DNA of 5,060 bases, taken from Pseudolabrys sp. (GTDB taxonomy: Bacteria > Pseudomonadota > Alphaproteobacteria > Rhizobiales > Xanthobacteraceae). How positions within the stretch are numbered: the stretch's first letter is position 1; each line of letters begins with the position of its first letter. Shown one piece after another: positions 1 to 5,060 of this stretch. The notes under the pieces are model-generated. The model saw only the letters and a list, made by a program, of their open reading frames with translations. It was not told the DNA's origin and made no database searches. The position numbers and the translations under genes are program-made. Location of the stretch: contig JAFAQJ010000205.1 in NCBI GenBank assembly GCA_019246455.1, positions 1 to 5,060 on the forward strand, given 5' to 3'.

Positions 1-1183
1 ATGGCGCCTGATCGATCCGCTTGCCGTCTTTCATCACCGGGATGATCAACGGTTGGCCGGACGGATTTTCGGTTTCGACCGAAATCGTGTCGTCGGTCAT
101 GCGGCCGTCGGTCGAAAAATTTCGCCAAACTTGCTTGCGTCCGGGCCAGGTCTCTTTGCCTTCTGATAATTTGCGGCGCGGCTTGCCGTCGTATTCTTGC
201 AGCTTGTAGGCGCAATCGAGTGTCGGTGCGTCCTGCGATGTCGTTAGATTGGCGCCGATGCCGTACCCATCGATCGGCGCGTTTTCGCGCGCCAGACGCT
301 TGATCTCGTCCTCGTTGATCCCGCCGCTTACCAGAATGACCGCGTCCTTAAGCCCGCCGACGTCGAGAATGGCGCGGACTTTTTTCGACATAGCGCTGAG
401 ATCGCCGGAATCGATACGGACACCGCGAATTTTGATGCCGTCCGCCTCTAGTTTTGGGGCGAGCTCGACGACCTTTTTGGCGCCAGCCTCGGTGTTGTAG
501 GTGTCGATCAGCAGGATCACGTTGTCGGGCCGCGCCCGCGCGAATTGCTCGAACGCCGCCATCTCGTCACCGTGCACTTGCACGAACGAATGTGCCATGG
601 TGCCGACGATCGGGATCCCGAATGTTTCGCCAGCCAGCACATTGGCTGCGCCGCTAAAGCCGGCGATGTAGCTCGCGCGCGATGCCATCAGGCCGGCTTC
701 GGCACCATGAGCGGACCGCAAGCCGAAGTCGGCGAGCGATTTCTCTCCAGCCGCGAGCACCATGCGCGCCGCCTTCGACGCAATCATCGTCTGATATTGA
801 AGGATGTTGATGATGCGCGTCTCAATCAGCTGCGCTTGTGGCAACGGTGCGGTCACGCGCAGGATCGGCTCATGCGGGAAGAACACGGTGCCTTCCGGCA
901 TCGCGTGGATGTCGCCGGTAAATTGCAATTCGGCGAGATAATCGAGCATGTTGTGCCGGAAGCGGCCGGTCTTGCGCAGCCACTCGATGTCCGGCGGTTC
1001 GAACCGCAGCGTTTCCAGATAGAAGAGGACGGTCTCGAGCCCAGCGGCCATCAGAAAGGATCGCCGCGCCGGCAATTTGCGCACGAAGAACTCGAAAACG
1101 GCTAGCTTGTTCTCGCCACGGTCCAGGTAGGCCTGGACCATGTTGAGTTCGTAGAGATCGGTGAGAAGGGGGCTGCTGGTCAT
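1..1183 (-). CDS. pncB: Nicotinate phosphoribosyltransferase (partial, 3' end off the left edge)
   Basis: This enzyme joins nicotinate to PRPP to give nicotinate mononucleotide, the first step of the Preiss-Handler NAD salvage route in the cytosol. The minus frame is open from the ATG at 1183-1181 to the left edge, giving 394 residues with no stop, so only the C-terminus is missing (perhaps some tens of residues). The N-terminus TDLYELNMVQAY (8-19) is typical. Other family motifs are ETRIINILQYQT (121-132), FGLRSAHGAEAG (153-164), GTMAHSFVQ (194-202, where H198 is the expected phosphorylated histidine), LLIDTYNTEAG (224-234), VRIDSGDL (255-262), SGGINEDE (286-293), GIGANLTTS (308-316) and PGRKQVW (347-353). 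The TMAHSFV and DSGDL motifs place it with the human/Bacillus-like branch, not the E. coli branch with its HEW motif. The start fits the family N-terminus, although the ribosome site is weak. It lies 58 bases after tRNA-Asn on the same strand and could share its transcript. The function is secure. Confidence 0.95.
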   Translation of the reverse strand, partial: MTSSPLLTDLYELNMVQAYLDRGENKLAVFEFFVRKLPARRSFLMAAGLETVLFYLETLRFEPPDIEWLRKTGRFRHNMLDYLAELQFTGDIHAMPEGTVFFPHEPILRVTAPLPQAQLIETRIINILQYQTMIASKAARMVLAAGEKSLADFGLRSAHGAEAGLMASRASYIAGFSGAANVLAGETFGIPIVGTMAHSFVQVHGDEMAAFEQFARARPDNVILLIDTYNTEAGAKKVVELAPKLEADGIKIRGVRIDSGDLSAMSKKVRAILDVGGLKDAVILVSGGINEDEIKRLARENAPIDGYGIGANLTTSQDAPTLDCAYKLQEYDGKPRRKLSEGKETWPGRKQVWRNFSTDGRMTDDTISVETENPSGQPLIIPVMKDGKRIDQAP

Positions 1184-1200
1184 ATCCGGCCGCGAACCTG

Positions 1201-1221
1201 GACGCTCCCGGCTGGGACGTC
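1201..1221 (-). other. Stem-loop in the pncB leader
   Basis: On the minus strand GACG+TCCC pairs with GGGA+CGTC around the four-base loop AGCC, with one bulged G. This gives an eight-pair GC-rich stem ending 17 bases before the pncB start codon. No T-run follows it in the direction of transcription, so it is not a classical intrinsic terminator. It could limit read-through from tRNA-Asn, protect the leader after tRNA 3' processing, or modulate pncB translation. The stem is seen in the sequence; any role is inference. Confidence 0.4.
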
Positions 1222-1241
1222 GGAAACCTGACGAAGGCGGA

Positions 1242-1316
1242 TGGCTCCCTGGGCTGGGATCGAACCAGCGACCATTCGATTAACAGTCGAATGCTCTACC
1301 GCTGAGCTACCAGGGA
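1242..1316 (-). tRNA. tRNA-Asn (anticodon GUU)
   Basis: The reverse complement folds as a complete 75-nt cloverleaf. The acceptor stem pairs TCCCTGG with CCAGGGA, the discriminator is G, and CCA is encoded at 1244-1242. The D-arm is AGCTCAGCGGTAGAGC. The anticodon stem TTCGA/TCGAA closes the loop CTGTTAA, with anticodon GTT at 1284-1282. The T-arm contains GGTTCGATCCC. The anticodon assigns it to asparagine (codons AAC and AAU). It lies between tRNA-Cys and pncB on the same strand. Confidence 0.97.
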
Positions 1317-1334
1317 ACGGTCTCCGGCTAGACC

Positions 1335-1355
1335 GGGGCCTATAACAAAGGCCCC
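1335..1355 (-). other. Hairpin in the tRNA-Cys/tRNA-Asn spacer
   Basis: GGGGCCT (1335-1341) and AGGCCCC (1349-1355) form a perfect seven-pair stem with a seven-base loop. A second, five-pair stem (GGTCT 1319-1323 with AGACC 1330-1334) abuts it, so the two hairpins occupy most of the 64-base spacer. The larger one overlaps the candidate -10 box of tRNA-Asn. Possible roles are spacer processing, weak termination after tRNA-Cys, or chance in GC-rich DNA. No T-run is present. Confidence 0.35.
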
Positions 1356-1366
1356 AAGCCTTGCAA
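1339..1366 (-). promoter_or_regulatory. Candidate promoter of tRNA-Asn
   Basis: On the minus strand a TTGCAA box (1366-1361) is followed after 16 bases by TATAGG (1344-1339). This resembles sigma-70 TTGACA/TATAAT, with four matches in each box. Transcription would start near 1332, about 15 bases before the mature tRNA 5' end. The same TATAGG hexamer is the candidate -10 of tRNA-Cys, which supports both calls. The assignment is from inspection only. Confidence 0.4.
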
Positions 1367-1380
1367 AGAGGTTGAAATCG

Positions 1381-1454
1381 TGGAGGCCACGCCCGGAATT
1401 GAACCGGGGTACGCGGATTTGCAGTCCGCTGCGTCACCACTCCGCCACGTGGCC
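1381..1454 (-). tRNA. tRNA-Cys (anticodon GCA)
   Basis: The reverse complement folds as a 74-nt cloverleaf. The acceptor stem pairs GGCCACG with CGTGGCC. The discriminator is T, the U73 identity base typical of cysteine tRNAs, and CCA is encoded at 1383-1381. The anticodon stem GCGGA/TCCGC closes the loop CTGCAAA, with anticodon GCA at 1422-1420. The T-arm contains GGTTCAATTCC. It is the first gene of the minus-strand run tRNA-Cys, tRNA-Asn, pncB. Confidence 0.97.
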
Positions 1455-1493
1455 AAATCGACTAATCTGCGCTGCAGAAGCCGCGCGCCACAG

Positions 1494-1522
1494 CCTATAT
1501 ATGACAGGTGTGCCCTTCACAA
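1494..1522 (-). promoter_or_regulatory. Candidate promoter of tRNA-Cys (minus strand)
   Basis: On the minus strand TTGTGA (1522-1517) lies 17 bases before TATAGG (1499-1494), within a wider TATATAGG. The spacing is ideal for a sigma-70 promoter. Transcription would begin near 1487, about 33 bases before the tRNA 5' end. The stretch after the -10 is very GC-rich (GTGGCGCGCGG), as in stringently controlled stable-RNA promoters. It sits in the 169-base divergent gap before the methyltransferase gene; I found no convincing plus-strand promoter there. Confidence 0.45.
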
Positions 1523-1623
1523 CACGGCGCAAGGCCTTCCTGCGCTTGCCTTTTCGCCGGGCTTGCCGCACAAAAATCGATATTCCCCGTATGCTGTTTG
1601 AAGGCCTCAAGAGCAGGTACGCG

Positions 1624-2274
1624 ATGACCGACTTTGCTGCCGCCCGGCGCATGATGGTTGATGGCCAGGTGCGTACCGCCGATGTCACGGATTTGCGCGT
1701 GCTCCACGCGTTCCAGACGGTGGCGCGCGAGCGTTTCGTTTCGCCCGCGAACGCCGCGATCGCCTATCTCGATCGCGATGTTCCAGCCGATGATGCCGGC
1801 GCGCGTCGGCTGCTCAAGCCGATGGTGTTGGCGAAACTGATCCAGGCCGCCGACATCCAGCCGACCGATCGCGTGCTCGATGTCGGTTGTGCGAGCGGTT
1901 ACTCGACCGCGATTCTCGCCGATCTCGCCGCCGAGGTGGTCGCGGTCGAGGAAGATCCGGCGCTCGCTCAACGCGCAAGCGCCGCTCTCATCGGTTTGTC
2001 GCATGTGAAGGTTGTGACCGGGCCGCTCGCCGACGGCTGGTCCGTTGCCGCGCCTTACGATGTGATTCTCGTCAACGGGGCCGTCGGCATGTTCCCGGAT
2101 ACGCTGTGCCGTCAACTCAAGGATGGTGGGCGCCTGGCATGCGTCGTGGGAACCGGTCCCGGGAAAGCGACACTTTACCGCCGCGGCGGCCGCGAGGTCG
2201 GCAGTCGGGCGGTTTTCGATGCCGAAGCGCCAACGCTGCCCGGATTTTCGAAGCCGCTGGTTTTTGCGTTTTGA
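1624..2274 (+). CDS. Protein-L-isoaspartate O-methyltransferase-like protein (divergent)
   Basis: This 216-residue SAM-dependent methyltransferase is related to the enzyme (Pcm) that repairs isoaspartyl residues in damaged proteins. VLDVGCASGY (84-93) is the SAM-binding motif I, followed by a strand ending in the acidic EE of VVAVEED. YDVILVNGAV (145-154) is the motif II strand, and LKDGGRLACVVG is the motif III region. The N-terminus (MVDGQVRTADVTDLRVL, then ARERFV) matches the family fold. The start at 1624 fits that N-terminus and has an AGG six bases upstream; an in-frame ATG at 1591 would add 11 residues but looks less family-like. The active-site segment TISQP of E. coli Pcm is replaced by RLLKP (62-66), so the usual serine is absent and repair activity is doubtful. 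Such divergent copies upstream of TolC genes are, from memory, common in alphaproteobacteria. No symbol is given because the catalytic role is uncertain. Confidence 0.85.
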   Translation: MTDFAAARRMMVDGQVRTADVTDLRVLHAFQTVARERFVSPANAAIAYLDRDVPADDAGARRLLKPMVLAKLIQAADIQPTDRVLDVGCASGYSTAILADLAAEVVAVEEDPALAQRASAALIGLSHVKVVTGPLADGWSVAAPYDVILVNGAVGMFPDTLCRQLKDGGRLACVVGTGPGKATLYRRGGREVGSRAVFDAEAPTLPGFSKPLVFAF

Positions 2275-2362
2275 TGTGAGTTAAGGGAATGCGTGGGGGG
2301 CAAGGCGAAATCTTTCTGTGGCAAGAGGGCCTTAGGGGCTTATTCCGCCTAGACTCGATGCC

Positions 2363-2384
2363 TATAGTCCGCCCCTCGGGGGCG
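2363..2384 (+). promoter_or_regulatory. Candidate -10 box and hairpin upstream of tolC
   Basis: The 150-base gap before tolC contains TATAGT (2363-2368), one mismatch from TATAAT, but I see no good -35 box at the right distance (TTATTC is weak). Directly after it CGCCCC (2370-2375) and GGGGCG (2379-2384) form a six-pair stem at the position where transcription would start. GANTC sites lie on either side (GACTC 2352-2356, GATTC 2394-2398). A promoter here would give tolC expression independent of the methyltransferase gene. Confidence 0.28.
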
Positions 2385-2424
2385 CTTGCATGCGATTCTT
2401 GTGCGCTGACGATGAGTTCGCTCG

Positions 2425-3837
2425 ATGTCGCGTATAGGTAAAGCACGGCGGGTGGCCTTGGCGGGCGCCGCGCTCACGTGCGCGCTCGTTTTGCCGTCGC
2501 TTGCGACCGGAGAGACGGTCGAAAGCGCGTTGATGCAAGCCTATCAGAACAATCCGACGCTGAATTCGCAGCGCGCCGGCGTGCGCGCGGTCGACGAAGG
2601 CGTGCCGCAGGCGCTCGCCGGTTACCGGCCCAGGGTCAATGCGACCTTCAGTGGCGGCGAGCAGTACACCGACGTTCGCACCCGCAGCCAGACCATCGGC
2701 AACCCGCCGACCTATTCCTCGCTCGCCGGCATTTACGCACCCTACGGCGCCAGCATCAACGCAACACAGACGTTATTCAACGGCTTTCAGACCGCCAACA
2801 AGACCCGACAGGCTGAAGCTCAAGTGTTTGCGGCGCGTGAAACCTTGCGCACGACCGAGCAAAACGTGATGCTCAGCGCCGTTACCGCGTATATGAATCT
2901 GTTGCGCGACGCCGCGATCCTCGATCTGCAGAAGCGCAACGTCGAGGTCTTGCAGGAGCAATTGCGCCAGGTCCGCGACCGCTTCAATGTCGGCGAAGTA
3001 ACGCGCACCGACGTTGCACAGTCGGAATCGCGCATTGCCGCCGGCCGCTCGCAGGTCCTTACCGCGGAGGCGAATTACAAGACGTCGGCCGCGATCTATC
3101 GTCAGGTGATCGGCAACGAGGCCGGCAAGCTCACCGCCGGTGCCCCGGTCGACCGGTTCTCACCAAGTTCGCTCACGGCCTCGGTCGAAGCCGGCAACGC
3201 CGCCCATCCGACCGTGACCTCGGCGCAATACAACGTTGATTTCGCGGAATATCAGGTGAAGATTGCGGAAGGCGCGTTGCTACCGACTTTCTCGGTGACG
3301 GCAACTGCCTCGCGCTTCAATCAGAGCACGCAGGCCCAGCTTGAGTCGACGACCGGTTCGGTGATCAGCACGCTCACCGTGCCGATCTACCAGGGCGGCG
3401 CCGAATATTCGGCGGTGCGCCAGGCTAAGGAAACGCTCGGCCAGCGCCGCATCGATCTCGACACCGCGCGTGACCAGGCTCGCCAGACTGTCGTGCAGTC
3501 CTGGGGCCTACTCGAGGCGGCCAAGGGCAATATCCTCGCAACCCAATCGCAGGTGCAGGCCGCCGAAGTGGCGCTCAACGGCGTGCGCGAAGAGGCGAGG
3601 GTAGGCCAGCGCACCACGCTCGACGTCCTCAACGCCCAACAAGAACTGGTGAATGCGCGCGTCGCGCTGGTCGGCGCGCAGCGCGACCGCGTGGTGGCGT
3701 CCTACACGCTGTTGGCCGCGGTAGGACGGCTGTCGCCGCAGGTTCTTGGTTTGCGGGTTTCGACCTACGACGCCCAGGTTCACTACCATCAGGTCCGCGA
3801 CACCTGGACCGGCCTCCGGACACCCGACGGCCGCTGA
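2425..3837 (+). CDS. tolC: TolC-family outer membrane channel protein
   Basis: This is the outer-membrane/periplasmic tunnel that docks with type I secretion or RND/MFS efflux pumps; the substrate is not apparent here. It has 470 residues, a normal length. A signal peptide has a basic start (RIGKARR), a hydrophobic core (residues 10-23) and probable cleavage after SLA (25-27). Two homologous outer-membrane efflux repeats follow, at roughly 30-235 and 250-435. Each has a strand segment (TLFNGF 116-121; PIYQGG 320-325), long amphipathic helices, and a repeat-end motif (VGEVTRTDV 189-197; VGQRTTLDV 393-401). NPTLNSQRA and GYRPRV near the N-terminus are typical. Start choice is firm: in-frame stops at 2407 and 2413 immediately precede the ATG at 2425, although the ribosome site is only GAG. 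The C-terminal tail after LLAAVGRLSP is short and histidine/arginine-containing. Caulobacter carries a TolC homologue next to popZ, which supports this as a conserved neighbourhood. The family call is firm; tolC is a family-level symbol. Confidence 0.94.
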   Translation: MSRIGKARRVALAGAALTCALVLPSLATGETVESALMQAYQNNPTLNSQRAGVRAVDEGVPQALAGYRPRVNATFSGGEQYTDVRTRSQTIGNPPTYSSLAGIYAPYGASINATQTLFNGFQTANKTRQAEAQVFAARETLRTTEQNVMLSAVTAYMNLLRDAAILDLQKRNVEVLQEQLRQVRDRFNVGEVTRTDVAQSESRIAAGRSQVLTAEANYKTSAAIYRQVIGNEAGKLTAGAPVDRFSPSSLTASVEAGNAAHPTVTSAQYNVDFAEYQVKIAEGALLPTFSVTATASRFNQSTQAQLESTTGSVISTLTVPIYQGGAEYSAVRQAKETLGQRRIDLDTARDQARQTVVQSWGLLEAAKGNILATQSQVQAAEVALNGVREEARVGQRTTLDVLNAQQELVNARVALVGAQRDRVVASYTLLAAVGRLSPQVLGLRVSTYDAQVHYHQVRDTWTGLRTPDGR

Positions 3838-3912
3838 TCCGGCGCGTTAGTCTTTCCACAACCAAGCGGTAAACCGGCTCATTCCGCGGGCCACAGGGGC
3901 GTTGCGCTGGCG

Positions 3913-3944
3913 TATAACGTCCTGCAACGATTCGATTCTGATTC
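3913..3944 (+). promoter_or_regulatory. popZ upstream region: -10-like box and triple GANTC cluster
   Basis: The 142-base gap between tolC and popZ holds TATAAC (3913-3918), a five-of-six -10 match. Its -35 is poor (GCCACA with 17-base spacing). Just downstream are three GATTC sites (3929-3933, 3934-3938, 3940-3944), ending 35 bases before the popZ start. GANTC is the target of CcrM, the cell-cycle DNA methylase of alphaproteobacteria, and its methylation state tunes several promoters in Caulobacter. No terminator for tolC is visible in the gap. A good ribosome site, AGGGA (3969-3973), lies six bases before the popZ ATG. Confidence 0.4.
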
Positions 3945-3979
3945 GTGGCGTAGGTTGAGGCTTGCGATAGGGACTAGGA

Positions 3980-4639
3980 ATGGGTCAGCCAGCCAAGGCT
4001 CAAGAGCCTTCGATGGAGGAAATCCTCGCCTCCATCCGGCGCATCATCGCCGATGACGACGCCAACAAGGCTGCTGCTCCCGCACCGGAGCCCGCAGCGC
4101 CACCGCCGACTGCCGCCGCACCTGCTCGTCCGGCGCCGCCACCGCCGCGTCCCGCTGCGCCACCGGCGCCTCCACCCGCGCCGGCCGCGCCGCTCGCAAT
4201 GAACCAGGCCGCTGTCGACGCCATGCTCGCCGACATCGATCCGCCGCGCAAAGCCGCGCCGGCAGCTGATATCCTCGATCTGACCGAAGCGCAGGCGACG
4301 CCGAATTTCCGCACTATCGATGGCGCATCGGACGTGGTGTTTGCCGAACGTCCACCAGAAAAGCCCGCAGAGCCGGTGACGCGCGCGGTCGATGAGGCGC
4401 GGCGTCAATTTGCACAAACCCCAGACCGCGCGCTGTTGTCGAACGCAGCAGCGAGCGCCGTCGACAGCGCCTTCAACTCGCTAGCACACACTGTGCTCGG
4501 CCAGAATTCTCGCACGCTCGAGGATCTCGTGAAGGAGATGCTGCGGCCGATGCTCAAGGCCTGGCTTGATGACAATCTGCCGGGCTTGGTCGAGCGGATC
4601 GTGCGCGCCGAGATCGAGCGCGTCGCGCGCGGACGCTAA
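3980..4639 (+). CDS. popZ: PopZ, polar organizing protein (DUF2497)
   Basis: PopZ self-assembles into a condensate at the cell pole, tethers chromosome-origin complexes through ParB and recruits cell-cycle regulators. The 219-residue product has the family's three-part plan. The N-terminal client-binding helix is EPSMEEILASIRRIIADDD (9-27). A disordered proline/alanine-rich linker follows (about 31-73), then the short conserved ILDLTEA (98-104). The C-terminal helices that drive oligomerisation begin at TLEDLVKEMLRPMLKAWLDD (179-198) and continue to the end at RVARGR. Caulobacter PopZ is 177 residues, so the extra length is mostly in the linker and middle. The linker here is nearly devoid of acidic residues, unlike the acidic, proline-rich Caulobacter linker. 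The start is supported by AGGGA six bases upstream and by family N-termini. The TAA stop overlaps the stop of the convergent MFS gene. The gene lies after tolC, as in related genomes. Confidence 0.95.
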   Translation: MGQPAKAQEPSMEEILASIRRIIADDDANKAAAPAPEPAAPPPTAAAPARPAPPPPRPAAPPAPPPAPAAPLAMNQAAVDAMLADIDPPRKAAPAADILDLTEAQATPNFRTIDGASDVVFAERPPEKPAEPVTRAVDEARRQFAQTPDRALLSNAAASAVDSAFNSLAHTVLGQNSRTLEDLVKEMLRPMLKAWLDDNLPGLVERIVRAEIERVARGR

Positions 4640-4654
4640 TGCTGGCGCGCGACG
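4621..4654. terminator. Inverted repeat centred on overlapping stops; possible bidirectional terminator
   Basis: CGTCGCGCGC (4621-4630) is a perfect ten-base inverted match to GCGCGCGACG (4645-4654), with a 14-base loop. The centre (4637/4638) coincides exactly with the shared CTAA that provides TAA for popZ and TAG for the MFS gene. Such a stem could end or stabilise both convergent transcripts. Neither strand shows a T-run after the stem, so intrinsic termination is not assured. The repeat is certain; its role is inferred. Confidence 0.5.
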
Positions 4655-5060
4655 AGCCTCCGCGCGAAATAAAACCCGAGCAGCAGCAGAACGACCGCTG
4701 AAGCCAGAAATACCGTTAGTCCGCCTTGGCGGTCGAATATCCGCGCGGCCAGAGCCACGCCCATCATCTGGCCCAGATAGAGTCCTGACGAGAAAATCCC
4801 GATCGCCGTGCCGCGCGCTTGCGGCGTCATTTGCGTTGCGTTGGTCTGCAGCGTGTTGTGCAGCATGTAGAAGCCGAAGCCGATCGTGAAGCATGCCACC
4901 GCGATGACGTGCCAGTCCGGCACCAGCAGCAGCGCGGCGAACGCGATCATCGCGACCACGCCGCCGACGTTCGCGAGCCCGCGCTCCCCCAGGCGTCCGA
5001 CGAGCCGCCGGGCGACGAGCGTATAGCCGACGCCACCGAGCCCATACGCCGCGACGATGG
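4636..5060 (-). CDS. Major facilitator superfamily transporter (partial, C-terminal part)
   Basis: The minus frame is open from the right edge to TAG at 4638-4636. It gives about 140 residues of an integral membrane protein whose N-terminus lies beyond the window; an internal GTG at 4959 is not the true start. In order I see a partial membrane segment (AAYGLGGVGYTLV), a basic cytoplasmic loop RLVGRLGERG resembling the MFS loop 8-9 signature, two further hydrophobic segments (VVAMIAFAALLLV; VIAVACFTIGFGFYML), a loop with QTNATQMTPQARGTA, and two last segments ending FYFARRLVARQH. This pattern fits TM8 to TM12 of a 12-helix proton-driven MFS exporter. The QTNAT and PQARGTA segments recall AraJ/YnfM-like drug or sugar exporters. 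The substrate is unknown. It converges on popZ with a four-base overlap of stop codons. Confidence 0.85.
   Translation of the reverse strand, partial: IVAAYGLGGVGYTLVARRLVGRLGERGLANVGGVVAMIAFAALLLVPDWHVIAVACFTIGFGFYMLHNTLQTNATQMTPQARGTAIGIFSSGLYLGQMMGVALAARIFDRQGGLTVFLASAVVLLLLGFYFARRLVARQH

Noticed and set aside
545..1105. 186-residue plus-strand open frame
   Set aside because: It is antisense to pncB, whose minus frame carries many recognisable motifs; the plus product resembles nothing and is low in hydrophobic structure.
1372..1623. N-terminal extension of the methyltransferase frame across tRNA-Cys
   Set aside because: It would read through the antisense of a complete tRNA; the family N-terminus and ribosome site support the start at 1624.
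1495..2115. 206-residue minus-strand open frame
   Set aside because: It is antisense to the methyltransferase gene and has no recognisable domain; long antisense frames are common in GC-rich coding DNA.
2281..2300. Possible CtrA box (TTAA-N7-TTAA)
   Set aside because: One TTAA is present at 2281 but there is no second half at the required distance.
3838..3900. Possible intrinsic terminator after tolC
   Set aside because: The best pairing (AGCGGT with ACCGGCT) needs a bulge and leaves a two-base loop, with no T-run.
4060..4195. Possible DNA repeat array in the GCC/CCG-rich stretch
   Set aside because: There is no fixed repeat unit; it is the codon pattern of the proline/alanine linker of PopZ.
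3974..4417. 147-residue minus-strand frame rich in Arg/Gly/Trp
   Set aside because: It is the antisense of the repetitive proline/alanine codons of popZ; the composition is an artefact of GCC/CCG repeats.

Overview
The window looks like ordinary chromosomal core sequence from a GC-rich alphaproteobacterium. The order Hyphomicrobiales (Bradyrhizobium/Rhodopseudomonas-like) is my best guess, from protein resemblance recalled from memory. The clearest clue is a PopZ gene preceded by a TolC-family gene and an isoaspartate-methyltransferase-like gene, a grouping I know from alphaproteobacteria. No phage, insertion sequence, CRISPR array or defence cassette is visible, and I find no evidence of an undescribed multi-gene system.

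Layout. Bases 1-1183 (minus) hold most of a nicotinate phosphoribosyltransferase gene (pncB type) whose 3' end lies off the left edge. Upstream of it, also on minus, are tRNA-Asn(GUU) at 1242-1316 and tRNA-Cys(GCA) at 1381-1454, both with encoded CCA and each with a plausible promoter of its own. Bases 1455-1623 form a divergent intergenic region. On plus there follow a divergent isoaspartate-O-methyltransferase-like gene (1624-2274), a TolC-family outer-membrane channel (2425-3837) and popZ (3980-4639). On minus from the right edge comes the C-terminal part of an MFS transporter gene (4636-5060), whose stop codon overlaps the popZ stop.

How the genes relate. pncB feeds nicotinate into NAD salvage and could be read partly from tRNA transcripts 58 bases upstream. 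TolC is the outer-membrane end of type I secretion or drug efflux, and PopZ organises the cell pole; the two share a neighbourhood, not a known pathway. The gaps of 150 and 142 bases before tolC and popZ suggest each may have its own promoter.

Points worth a second look are mostly regulatory or structural. A perfect 10-bp inverted repeat is centred exactly on the overlapping popZ/MFS stop codons. Three CcrM-type GANTC sites lie within 16 bases just upstream of popZ. The methyltransferase lacks the usual active-site hydroxyl motif. There is a strong hairpin in the pncB leader, and the PopZ linker is almost free of acidic residues.
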